Assembly: GCA_018873245.2 (NCBI GenBank) | Contig: JAEMBT020000009.1 | Coordinates: 9,155,288 to 9,219,287, forward strand | Source of the DNA: Archegozetes longisetosus | Taxonomy: Eukaryota; Arthropoda; Arachnida; Sarcoptiformes; Trhypochthoniidae | DNA: 64,000 bases | Reading direction: 5' to 3' | Part shown: positions 43,224 to 54,700 of the stretch, piece by piece | Layout: each line of letters opens with the position of its first letter | Position numbering within the stretch: the stretch's first letter is position 1 | Position numbers and translations under genes: made by a program | Notes under the pieces: model-generated | The model's input: the letters and a program-made list of their open reading frames with translations, nothing else | The model's database searches: none | Told to the model about the DNA's origin: nothing

Positions 43224-44464
43224 ATGTCTATATTCTATATCATTCTCATCATTCTTTACCACTTTTATAACTCTTATATTGTTGTTACCAACAGTTTTAA
43301 GCAAATTTTCGAACCAGAAGTGCCAAACTCAATACTCGGCAACTTTTCTAGCCTACTGGTTGATGTTGGGGAAGACGTTCTGCTAGAGTGTGACGGCAAT
43401 CATGAAGATGAAGATATTGTTAGGTATGAATGGTATAGAAAGGAAGAACATTGGTTTACTGAAGAATTAACGACTCAAAGAATAGCTTATAATGGAAAAT
43501 ATTTATTGGTCTATGAAGACAAAGTATCCACAGTGCTTTATAAGTGCATCACCAAACGGAATAGTCGATTAGATTCTGTTAAGTCATACAAGCTTTATGT
43601 CGATCGATTACTAACTAGAAAATCAAGAGGTTTGCTTTATACTTTGGTTTTGGTTCATGTAGAGTTTAGCTATCACGCAGTCATGTCCTAATCACTACGT
43701 TCTTCTATGCCTTCCGTTGCTTTTACGTGACCTAACTTCATTTAACCTGAATTAGATTGTTGATAGTATATTTAGTTAGGTTAGGTTAGGTCAGGTAAGC
43801 AGAATAGCGCGCGTAGCGCACTAAGTATCAGAGAACAATGTTCTCATAACGATATGACTACATTATACCCAAACTCCAAATCAACCATAAACCGAACCTT
43901 AGCCAAGGTTATATGTATTAAAAAAACTATTGAATATTTGAAGCATAAATAAGAACTAAAATATTTTTCTATTATTACATAAACAAAGATATATCGAGGC
44001 AATGTTTACCTCCGAAATGTAAACCCTATGCAACAGTTAAGCAAGCCAGATGCGATAGAGTAGAGCTTAACATTACCTATCCCTACTCTCAACATGGATT
44101 CAATCGAAGTACTAATCTCTGGGGTACTGTCTTGTGTAATGATCAGATTGGCGGCTTTCAGATATGGGTTGTTGGCTATGGCATACTTAAGAGGTTTTTG
44201 CCGCGTAAGTCTTTCAGTCTTTTCGACTAATGATCTAATGTTTTAGAGCTGATCAATGATGTGATCTTTGATTGGTTATTAGATGATATAATAGCGATTG
44301 AAAACCTGAAGCCAGGAAAAGTCTACTGCTTTAATGGTTGGGCTTATAATTCTTGTGGAGCTGGACCTGTCTTCAATTTGGAAGGAGTTTGTGCTGAAAA
44401 TTCACATGATTGCGTCACTGATTCTACAGAACACTGCGAATATGACTTCGATCATCATTCATAA
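43224..44464 (+). CDS. Secreted immunoglobulin-domain protein with a second beta-sandwich-like domain
   Basis: Three exons are inferred: 43224-43629, 44037-44204 and 44247-44464, joined in phase 1 at both junctions, giving about 263 residues. Residues 1-25 look like a signal peptide. Residues about 43-118 form an Ig-like domain: LLVDVGEDVLLECDG (first Cys), VRYEWYRKE (the core Trp), and STVLYKCITK (second Cys). Exons 2 and 3 encode a cysteine-containing domain with NITYPYS, GTVLCND and ENLKPGKVYCFNGWAYNSCG. The LKPGK.Y.F..WA..SCG part resembles the end of a fibronectin type III domain. The protein ends in an acidic, His-rich tail. It has no second membrane segment, so it is probably secreted. 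Function is unknown. Exon 1 reads on to 43691 if unspliced; the 408-base intron 1 is inferred from phase and similarity only. Confidence 0.6.
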
Positions 44465-44554
44465 TAACTATTATAGCTATCATTTCATTAATCTAATTAT
44501 ATAATAATAATTCTCAACTTATTTTAGGGTAACTTTTTGTGATAAAGCTTTAAG

Positions 44555-44560
44555 AATAAA
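44555..44560 (+). terminator. Polyadenylation signal of the Ig-domain gene
   Basis: AATAAA about 90 bases after the stop codon at 44464. Confidence 0.55.
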
Positions 44561-44670
44561 GTATTTTACAAACAAATTGAGCAATAATTATATTTATTGA
44601 ATAAGTATTCAAATAAAGCTATGATTGAGTTGATAATTAAAACATGAAAAATGGAAATTTTCAATAAAAG

Positions 44671-45177
44671 TTAATTATGATTAAGTTTTTTCTTCTTTTT
44701 CGGTGGTTTCCTACTACTAGTATTAGGCACTGAATTAACAGTACCCTTACTTTGATCGATGCAAGTTTGGGATAACTTGCTCTTATCATCGACGTCTTGA
44801 TTAGGTTCCCAAAGAGCAGAACGAATGAAACGCGAGGCCGCGTCTTTATCCAACTTCATAGACTTCTGTTTGTCTTCGATTAGTTGAACTTTTTGCACAT
44901 ATCCCTTAAGACGTGTGATCTCTTGTTTGATGCCATGTTGGTGTGGATTAACTCCTTTAGTGGTCAAATAGATCCAAAATAAGGAATTGATGGCGTAGGC
45001 AGTGGTTAACTCGAGTTTTGCTTTGATTAAAGGATCAGATGAACTAGTCTTCATTTTCGTATAATTCTCATTAAATATGTTTAGTGATTGCCTCAAATCT
45101 GCTAACGATTCGTGTAGTTCACGGACAGGTCTTTTCATTTCTGATGGAAAGTCTTCGCAGCTATCCGTTGATTCCAT
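44671..45177 (-). CDS. C1D: C1D nuclear nucleic-acid-binding protein (exosome cofactor, Rrp47/Lrp1 family)
   Basis: A single-exon frame of 168 residues. Diagnostic segments are LIKAKLELTTAYAINSLFWIY, LTTKGVNPHQHGIKQEITRL and DAASRFIRSALWEPNQD, which match the Sas10/C1D domain of human C1D ([46 protein letters not shown]). C1D binds the exosome nuclease Rrp6 and RNA and supports 3'-end maturation of rRNA and snoRNA. The Lys-rich C-terminus (RKPPKKKKKLNHN) is a nuclear/RNA-binding tail. Downstream on the minus strand AATAAA lies at 44593-44598. It is divergent from CLP1 with 251 bases between start codons, so the two probably share a promoter. Confidence 0.96.
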   Translation of the reverse strand: MESTDSCEDFPSEMKRPVRELHESLADLRQSLNIFNENYTKMKTSSSDPLIKAKLELTTAYAINSLFWIYLTTKGVNPHQHGIKQEITRLKGYVQKVQLIEDKQKSMKLDKDAASRFIRSALWEPNQDVDDKSKLSQTCIDQSKGTVNSVPNTSSRKPPKKKKKLNHN

Positions 45178-45428
45178 TTTCTAATAGTTACGAATGTCGA
45201 TCAAAATCAACTAAATATAAATGTGTTTTCAAATAACATAACACTTATTACGTTCGTTTCAAAACGTTGGGTGAGATGAGTGTTAAACAACTTTTTTCAT
45301 TACGTACTTTATGTAGTAAACACACACTTTATGTAAGTGAACACATGTCTTGTCTATTACTCAAAAACCGATAGTAAACAAACATTATTTAAACAGAAGT
45401 AAAGCAACTAAAACAAGTTAAGACCAAA
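45178..45428. promoter_or_regulatory. Short bidirectional promoter, C1D / CLP1
   Basis: 251 bases separate the start codons of two divergent RNA-processing genes, so promoters and both 5' UTRs must overlap here. The repeat acactttatgta occurs twice at 45316-45341 (cacactttatgtaagtgaac, with a related tactttatgtag just before), but I assign no function to it. Confidence 0.6.
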
Positions 45429-46752
45429 ATGACAACAAAAGAGATGATAGAATACAAACTGGAGCCAGAATCAGAATTAAGATTCGAAGTAGAAGACGAG
45501 ACAGTGCAGTGCGAGCTGAAGACAGGATTGTGCGAAGTGTTTGGGACGGAACTGACAAAAGGACAGATGTACAACTTCAGATCGGGCTCGAAAGCGGCAG
45601 TGTTCACCTATCACGGATGTACTATTGCTCTCTATGGCAAGCCTGATGTGGCTTACATCTCACGCGAGACTCCTATGATTTTTTATGTCAACTTAAGCGC
45701 TGCTCTTGAAGACATTCGACAGAAGGCTCAGGAACAAGACAGTTATGGCCCAACTGTTATGATAGTTGGACCGACAGATTGCGGCAAGTCTACCTTATCT
45801 CGTATTTTACTGAACTATTCGGTGAGATTGGGTCGAACGCCAATCTACGTTGATCTGGACTGTGGTCAAGGATGTGTTAGCATTCCGGGTTCTTTAGGCG
45901 CTGTTGTGGTGGAACGACCAGCTGATGTGGAGGATGGTTTCTCACTTGCTGCTCCGATTGTGTATCATTTCGGTTATACGGGACCTGCTGGTAACACCAC
46001 CCTTTATAATATGGTAATCAACACCTTATCGCAAGCCGTTAAACTCAAAATGGAAACTGATAAAAAAGTTAAATATTCTGGTATTATAATCAATACTTGC
46101 GGTTGGGTTAAGTCCTTCGGATATCAAGCTATCGTGAAAGCTGCTCAAGATTTTAATGTTGATATAATTTCAGTTTTAGATCAAGAAAGACTTTATAACG
46201 AATTAGTGAGAGATGTTCCCAATAATGTTAAGGTTAGTGATAATGATTGAGATGTTTTGATAATGAAATTAAGTATATATTTAGGTTGTATTTACGCCGA
46301 AAAGCGGTGGAGTCGTGGAAAGAGCCAGAAAGTATAGAATAGAAGCAAGAGACGCAAGAGTTCGCTGGTATTTCTACGGCAGTGCCAAATCTGGACTATA
46401 CCCCTATTCATTTGAAGTGCCATTCTCCCAACTCAAAGTCTATAAGATTGGAGCACCAAATCTACCTGATTCTTGCATGCCTATTGGCATGAAGACTGAG
46501 GACAATGTAACTAAACTAGTATTGGTTCAGCCTAATGTGCAAACACTGCTAAATCATGTATTGTCTGTTTCTACCGCAACATCAACTGAAGACAATTTAA
46601 GAGTTATTCAGTCTAATCTATTAGGATTTGTTTGTGTGACAAATGTAGATGAAGAGCGACAAGTTGTTACACTACTTTCACCTCAACAGAGACCACTTCC
46701 ACAAAATTCTATATTACTTCTATCTGAAATTCAGTTCATGGATTCTCATTAG
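45429..46752 (+). CDS. CLP1: Polyribonucleotide 5'-hydroxyl-kinase Clp1
   Basis: Two exons, 45429-46232 and 46285-46752 (52-base intron, phase 0), giving 423 residues; human CLP1 is 425. It phosphorylates RNA 5'-hydroxyl ends and is part of pre-mRNA cleavage factor II and the tRNA splicing endonuclease complex. The N-terminal domain begins [14 protein letters not shown]. The P-loop GPTDCGKST is at residues 114-122, where human has GPTDVGKST. Conserved central motifs are [25 protein letters not shown] and [23 protein letters not shown] and the C-terminal [27 protein letters not shown] and LLSEIQFMD also match. The kinase residues look intact. Divergent from C1D. Confidence 0.98.
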
Positions 46753-46808
46753 TTTTATTCTCATTAGTTTTATTCTCATTAATTTTATTGTATTGACTCA
46801 TTTTTGTA

Positions 46809-46814
46809 AATAAA
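46809..46814 (+). terminator. Polyadenylation signal of CLP1
   Basis: AATAAA, 57 bases after the stop codon, in the run gtaaataaacatattttc. Confidence 0.65.
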
Positions 46815-48130
46815 CATATTTTCTAACATTTACAGTCAAAATTATTTAGCCGTTTTAAGGTATCAGATCTGTAAGGGCTCGCTAATTAACACGCTAATTT
46901 GAGCGAACTGAACTTATCTTTAGAGAAATCAGCTCTTAGAAGATATTCAAAATTTCAAACGATAAACTTAATTATATATTCCGAATAGTTAGATAACCCC
47001 GACTTTTATTGTGCTCGAAGTTATAGAAGTTATAATTAGTATTTTTGCTTTAGTATATATACAACTATTGATTGACAATTGAAGTTATGACCAGACGGTT
47101 ACACTTAAGTTGAAACTGTTTGAAGAATAGTTAATGTCAATTAGATACAATAGAAATTGTATTGCTTAGTGACCTTTAAGTGTTTTATCTATAGTTTGAT
47201 AGATTATATTTTTTATATTTATAATTCAATCATAACTTGATATGTTTTTAGCACAACATACTTGTTATTTACTCATGCATTTCGAGGACACTATTGAAGA
47301 CACTGCAAAAAACAGGATTTTAAGCCAAATCAATTGGATTAAACTAGAACTTGAAATCAATTTAAAGTAATTCTGTCAATCGGTTCATTTATTTCGATTC
47401 AGTTGTCTCTCAGTGAAAACGAAATGCTTTCGGAAGTTTTCAAACTTGATTTTCAATTGTTTGAAAGATGTTTTTTATTTCGATTGGTTCTGAATCTATT
47501 GAATATTTTTAACCCTAATCTAATTTTGAGCTTAATTACTTCTTGAGTATTGAAAGCTTGAGATAATAGAGACTTAATATCTAAAAAATTGGATTAATTA
47601 ATACTTGAAATAAATTTTATGAAATTATAAGAATAGATCATAAATTAGATCACATGCAAAACAAACTGATGACGCATAAAATGCGTGAGATACGTGAGAA
47701 ACGTGAGCACAAGTTGTCAATAATAATAGACTTAAAGATAATCGTAATGAAAACTGACTTGAAGTAATTGTTATGGAAGCAGACTTATAGTAATTTTAAT
47801 AAGAATTGACTACAAAGCACCTGTTGTTTGTTTAAGCGAAACAAAAAGCAGTGAAAACTCTTTTATAAGTGTTGCAATGTACTTTTATAACTGTTGCAAT
47901 GCACTATTAATCTTAAATGTCAAGTGCGGGCCTCCTAATGAAAGATATTAAAAGTGTATGAAATTTTCTATCATGCTCACCATATGTTTAGACAATAAGG
48001 AAGCGCTCAGACAATAGCTAAATCTGTGAATCGTAGCCAACTATTTCAAGAACTATTTCATTCATTTTATTCTAGTTTGATGTCTTATTTATTCAGCGAT
48101 AACCACTATTATTAAATCTATATATTGATT

Positions 48131-48226
48131 GCCTGAGAACTGTTTGAATGCTGTTTGAATGCTATCTGAGGGCTGTTTGAATGCTATCTGAGCACTGTTT
48201 GAATGTTACTTGAATGCTATTTGAAC
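48131..48226. repeat. 22-base tandem repeat, about four units
   Basis: Units of the type gctgtttgaatgctatctgag, two nearly identical and the rest more diverged, in a non-coding region. Confidence 0.85.
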
Positions 48227-51200
48227 AATAATTATTCATTATAAGGGATATAAAGGGTTTAGTGTAAGTTCTGAACGAAAGCCTTGATAACAGATTAAAG
48301 CTATGAAACGATGCATATTTGAGTATTTTTTATTCATTTCCTCTAACAACTAGTTTCATCAAATGTTCAGATGATTAATATTTGATTGCCGCCCACAATA
48401 ACAAAAAGTTATTCGACAAATAGAGACTCGAATCATGTTTATGTAGCACAAGTCTGTGATAAACAACATTCCTATTGATTATTTCGCGAACAACTATTTG
48501 AAAACTTGACAACTATGAGCCAAATATTTGACAGCATTGGCTTTTACCTTATACTTACTTGAGAAATAAATATTTTAAAACATGTGAAAAACTCTTCCTG
48601 TTCATTGAACAATTGGTTGGAAATAAGTCAAAGACGTCTTTTCCTTTTGAAAAAAGAGAAAAAAACTAATCTGTATAACGAGAATCTTAATAAAATCAAA
48701 GTTACGAAAAATATAGTTATCTCAAATCATTGATGCGATCACCTGATATGAGTCGGCATTTGTAAATTCACTAACAAAGTCGAAAGAGTGTCAAAATACA
48801 TAACAAAATACAAGAATCAGTTAAAGTTTATGAATTAGTTATAGTTTGTTAAGATTCAAATGTTTGCATGCTGTAGTTGCGTTTATGTATTGCTTTTAGA
48901 GCATGCAGAGCCATTAGGAAGATTTATGTAGTGCGTGTAAGGACATACATGAACCTCCTAAACATCTCATGACAATACATTACATGAACCCCCCCTGAAG
49001 ACTCTACACTTTCGGAAATGCACCATAAACTCAACTTCTACTCTGTCTTTCTTTCTTTGGATATTTCAGGATTAATTTTATAACAATAAAAACATTCAAT
49101 TTGGTCTTATGTCAAGCATTAGTTGTAATTTTGAGGCACAGTAGCAGAAAAAATTGATCATCAAGACTAGAATTAATTTTAATAAATTAGAAAAAGTTCG
49201 GGCGAATGAACAAATAATTTGATTAGTAGTTTAATTATTTGGTCGATAAACTCTTTGAGGAAAGAATTAGAGCCAAACCTCTGAGAAAGTAATAGTAAGA
49301 AGTGATAACATACTTACAAATCAAATAAGCGACCATTGATTCTATCAATTAAATAAAGGAAGTTTTCTCAGAGGTAAGACAAGAAACTTATCACGAAAGT
49401 AACTAACTTTATTATTATTTGCTTAACAGTTTACTAATCTGTTCCCTTTCGTGATATACTTGGAATTAAATACAACTATAGCAATACTGTACAGTTCAGT
49501 TCAAAAGGCGTTAAATTTGATTGCTTGCTAATATCGTATCAAGTATCAGTTCATTTTCAACTGTTTTATCACAAAAATTGATAAAAATAATTTGCAAAAA
49601 CCCTTTCGTTCTTACAAAGGTTGAGTCTAAAGTCTTGAGTTTATTTTGACGTTAGTTCATTACTTAGATCAATGGACTGAAATAGTACTTTTGATTTAGA
49701 TAACATTTTGGTGATGTGACTTCAGTTGAGTTAATTATAAGGTCAAAATCTAATTCAAAATTTATTAGTCACACATATCTTTAAAATTGATGCTTGATAA
49801 GAAACTGTTTCACAGATATGAGTATCGTATCATTTGCTATGCGATAAAATTGAAAGCCCTCTTGAATTAGTCTGTACAAATGTATTTCTGATTTTCTAAA
49901 AGTAATTTAAATACATAGTTTTCGATTCGGAAAGTTTCTGAATGTACTCGCATTTAGAGATTGTGGGAAAAGTATATTAATGTATATCACGCGAGCCAGC
50001 CAAGCATTCAATGACATATGTATTAAAAATACAAGATACCTAACACTCGTATTATTTACATAACCACCTTTTTCTTTGCCTTTCCAACTAACTAAACGTT
50101 TGAATAAGTTTTTTGAATATCTAAATCTAACTAAACTCTTATAAATAAACATTTAGTTGGAACTTATTTCAAGCCTTACGATATTGAAGAATACGATACA
50201 CTTCAGTTAATATGAGATTATGTGATTATGAGTTATTCATTTTTGTTCGAAAGCATTAAACCATATTATGATACATCCGGTGAACTGATAATATTCCGGT
50301 TTTAATCGTGATCCATATTTGATTTTTATTCGATTTGATGAAGCCTTATCTTATAGATTGTTGGTGTAAATTATACGATCAGGTCTTCTATTGCACTCTA
50401 ACCCAATTGAATCGAGATTGCGGACATGAACTCAAAGAAATGCAAATTTTACTCTTCAGATGCAATTTTGTTGAAATTTAGAGATGATTGTCACTAAAAA
50501 TAGTTTTATATAATTTGACTCGTATTTCAAGCCAATTAAGTTCTAAAACCTATGCCCTCAAGTAGGTTTACAACTGTAAATACAAAGTAATGGCGTGGTT
50601 TGACCATTAGATAAGTCAGAGTGATGTAAAAATTAATATAATGTTTATTTGGCTTTTTCTGTTTCCAAGAGAAAATTCATGCCCTCGAGATTACATTCCT
50701 GGCGCACCCTTTCAAATGTTTGTTTCTCAGACTATCCCCTAGTTAGGATGCTTACTTTAAACTTTTTCTACTTCTATTAATTGAAAATTCAGAATCAATT
50801 TTAAACCTATCAGTAGTTGAACCACTTGTTGCGAAATTTCATGGATCTTGTCGATTTGATTTTGGATTAAGCCTTTCATTTCAAACTAGCGTTAATTTTA
50901 ATGGGGTTTAGTGTTTATAAAAGTTATTCGATGAGAATTTGTTTTCAAAGACTACTTTATAACCTGTGCTCGCTTAATACACTCAATTCAGCACAAAAGT
51001 TGTCATGAATCCAATCTTAGACTCATGAACATAAACGAGTTTAAGGTTATGTCATTCGAACGATCGACAACTTACACCTGAAAATATTGATGTCGTTAGT
51101 CATGTTTAGTGTGAACAATTTTTCCGTTCACATCATAATAAACTCTTAATTTCAGACTTTAGTCTCAAGATAACTAGTATAGTCTATTATTTGTACACTT

Positions 51201-51258
51201 AAAAACTTAATGATACTCGATAGCAACAAGAAATTGGTAGTTGTTATGTCAGCCTACC

Positions 51259-51338
51259 TGCGATACGCATCAATTTTTTGCCAGATTTCATTTGTAATTT
51301 GCTTTGATTACTATATTGAATATTCTATAAGTTTGTTA
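51259..51338 (+). repeat. Dispersed repeat family, copy 3
   Basis: Similar to 1839-1920 and 10809-10890: cgatacgcatcaa start, tttgtaatttgctttgattacta middle, attctataagtttgttaat end. Confidence 0.55.
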
Positions 51339-51729
51339 ATACATGAATATATTATGGTTTGATGGAAAGCGTCCCATCACAACAATCCTATCTGACTACT
51401 GTCGCTAATTATTTAATTTTTAAGTGCACAACAAATAGAACTTTGCTGTTAAGAAATATTGCAAGTGAAGATTTTAAATTTTAAAATGAATGTGTTTAAT
51501 CATATAAAATGTATCGCAAACAATCATGTGAATCATTACATAGAAAACAATTTGTTTAGCCAAAAGTTTATGAAATAAACTTACAATGAAATACAACTTT
51601 AGTTCCTTTAAGCAAATTATTTATAATTGTAAAAATATACAAACTCAGTGTTATGGCACACGCCTATAACTTATAAATGTGCGCAATATTGCTTTTGAAA
51701 ACATATATTCTCATAAGATTGATGTCTAA

Positions 51730-54700
51730 TCATCTGATTTTATCCTTTGATGATTTTCGCCGACCGGCGAGGCAGAAGAGTGAGCATGCTAAAACAAGAA
51801 ATACACTAAAAATAATGGCAAATGCTACGAATGGGTGCCAAATTGGTCTTAATGAAGATGCAGTTTGTTGGCCACCTGAAAATATTAACTAATTAATTGT
51901 AAGGCAACGGAAACCTTTATTGTCTGTACCTTTGTATCTGAACCATTTCAAAATGTTAGCTCTCGATTGGAAACCACAGTCAGCCCTTACTAGGATAGCA
52001 TTGGGTTGTTGTACTATAGGATTGCGACTGCAAAGAAATGGTGGCGAAAATGTCGAATTGTTATCGAATTCCCAACTGATGAGAGCTTCGTGAGCCCATC
52101 TGGTCGGCGATGTAAAGTGTAGCCATCGAGTGGCCATTGATAGGTCTTTGTAGTGAAACGTTGTACCAGAGCTTAGAAATATTACTGAGAGTATTAATCC
52201 TAATACTATAGCAGCTGTTGAGCGCTTATTAAATGTCCAAACAGTAGTCAGTGTGATCATTCTCAATGTCAAAAAGTAGCCTAACATTAGGAGTAGATAA
52301 ATTGGCAGATTCTGCTGCAGACCTGCCATTGAGCACGCGGGCAATGAGAACGCTATAAACACAATGATTGTTTGAGGTAATGAATAGATGAGTTTAGATA
52401 AAAGATATGCCGACTTCCCGTAAAAGCCTAACTTGACTTCATTGAGAACATATTGTTTTTCATTGTGGACTGTAAATAGATTTTATTGATTGAGAATTAC
52501 TATCAATTAAAGTCAATGCACTCATTATTGATTGAGGACAGAAATAAAATAGTTGTTTACCGTCATTGAGTTCGATCAGAAGTAAGGGTAATATAAAGAT
52601 AGTTAGTATTGCGTGATAGAATCCAATACGATCCCATATGTACTCTTGTTCGCGTCCAGACCTCACGTGCCAATAAATGATTCCACACATGACTGAGAGA
52701 CATAATGCGACAAAGAGTTTGAAGAAAAGATGTATGACATTATATGGGAAGGTAAAAATGAGAGCACGTCTATTAGAGACAAAAAAATTACATTCATTTC
52801 ATATCACTTAAATTATTATGTTTCGGGACTCACATCCAAAGAGCTAGAAATTGAATCGCGAAGTTCGCTTTATGTACAGGCGGCGGTGTTATGGATGGTG
52901 GACCTGGTGCTGAGATCGCATTATTATTGCGACGAGAATATAGTTCTACTAAGCTTTCGATACGTTGACTCGACTCAAGCATCGCTTCAGAGCTCAGATT
53001 GTCAAGTGTAACCAAATCAAGATAATAGTCACTTGGATTTTTGTATGCGGGGCACGGAAAGTCAATATAAGCAAAATACGATAGCAGTTCGTTACGTTTG
53101 CCAAAATAGATAACTCTTCCCGAAGAGATGAGTGCAATACGAGATAGCATTGTGAAGATTTCATATGTTGACGGGCTTATTGTCATTATAACACATCTGC
53201 CGCTAATCAGTGCCCACTGTCTTAGGTATTCAACTAAGAAGAATGTGTCAAAAATGTCCATTCCTTTGGTTGGCTGATCGAGTAATAGTACGTCTGTGTC
53301 TAAAAGCAGATTTATTGCAATCAAAAGACGCTTTTTCTCAGCATCTGTAAGATCACTAATGCATGTATGTCGGACTTCGCTTAGTCCTAGTTCTTCGAGA
53401 AGTGCATTGGTTCGTTTTTTAGTATCAAACGAACTTCTTTTTGCTGGTCCCTGAACTAGAGATGTAAAAAGTAATGCCTGTCTGGTTGACATATCAGGGC
53501 ATAAAGTAGTGTCTTGACTGACATAAGCAGATAACTGAGCGAGACGTTCAGCGTTGATGAAGACTCCATTGAAAATAAAGTCAGCTTTCACTTTGCCTCT
53601 ATGCTTGTCGTAACGATTAGCTAGTATATCAAGTATAGCAGTTCCTTCGTACTCTAAGTTTGAAAAACAATTGACTAATTTTCAGCTTCAATTATTCTAT
53701 TGTGTGAGTGAATAATTATTTTTTTGATCTAATTTAAATTCTATAGTAATCAAGCGATAGGAGCCATAGGAGTTCATTCTTAAGTATGACTCGAGTTAAT
53801 GGATCGCTTGATAGGTCGCACATAATTTGGCGAATACATTAACTGTTATTAAAGTATTTAGTTCATTTTGGTGGACCGCTGTCACACCACCAATGAAGTG
53901 ACACACTTGTTATAATATGAATGCCTGTTATGCTTGAAACTCGATTTCACTAGAGGTGGAGAAGCGTTCACTCATTTCAGACATTAAGAATTAGATTCTC
54001 GTTGGCGTTTAATATTTTAGGAGCTAAAATGATAAATGGGTGTTCAAATATATTATGCATACTTCTGTGTAACCCGTGTACCAGTTCTCTAGATTTTTGT
54101 TTTATTATTTTAAACAACTGTGAATATTTCTCTTTCAGCTATAGCCGCTTTATTAAACTTAGATAACAAACTTTTTGATCTCAATTTCAAACATTAACAT
54201 TGGTTAACCATATCTAATTATAGGCCTTCAATAATGAATCTGATTTTGGTAGAAAATAATTTAGTAATTGTTTCAGATGATTGTGCATATAGTTGATTTA
54301 GTTGGACAAACATTGTGGTAACTGGCAACTATTATGTAATGTTTATTCATTATAAACATTAACCTTCATTATTGAAGTTTGAATGAAATGCAACTATCAC
54401 TAAGGTCGATTGTTTGTTACTCTACCGCTAATATTGTTCATGATATTCAATCAAACTTGTGGGAGTATTTTATATAACTTAATAATACACTCACATTTGC
54501 TCTATAAAGCTTTATCTATAACGTTATTTTACTTATAGATAGGACTTTGTAGCACTCTAAAGACGATATGATCACCTGTAATGTAATGCATCCTTACTAA
54601 TGGTTTTATCTTTTATACAAATCTTTTATATGATTGAGAGCTCGTGTTCATTTGTGGCATCAAAAAAGCAGTTAAATAAGACATTGAAAAGAGATATACT

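Larger units (their letters stand above)
46815..51729. other. Gene-poor AT-rich region of about 4.9 kb
   Basis: I see no supported gene on either strand. It holds a 22-base tandem repeat at 48131-48226, a copy of the dispersed repeat at 51259-51338, and scattered low-complexity sequence. The minus-strand frame at 49907-50152 (81 codons) has no recognisable features. The sequence up to 51729 includes the 3' UTR of the ABCG8-like gene. Confidence 0.5.

Noticed and set aside
49907-50152. 81-codon minus-strand frame in the gene-poor region
   Set aside because: No domain, signal or neighbour support; compatible with chance in AT-rich DNA.
51889-51930. Stop codon at 51889 taken as the end of the ABCG8-like gene
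   Set aside because: A donor at 51929 and acceptor at 51876 add an exon that encodes the expected last transmembrane helix and C-terminus.
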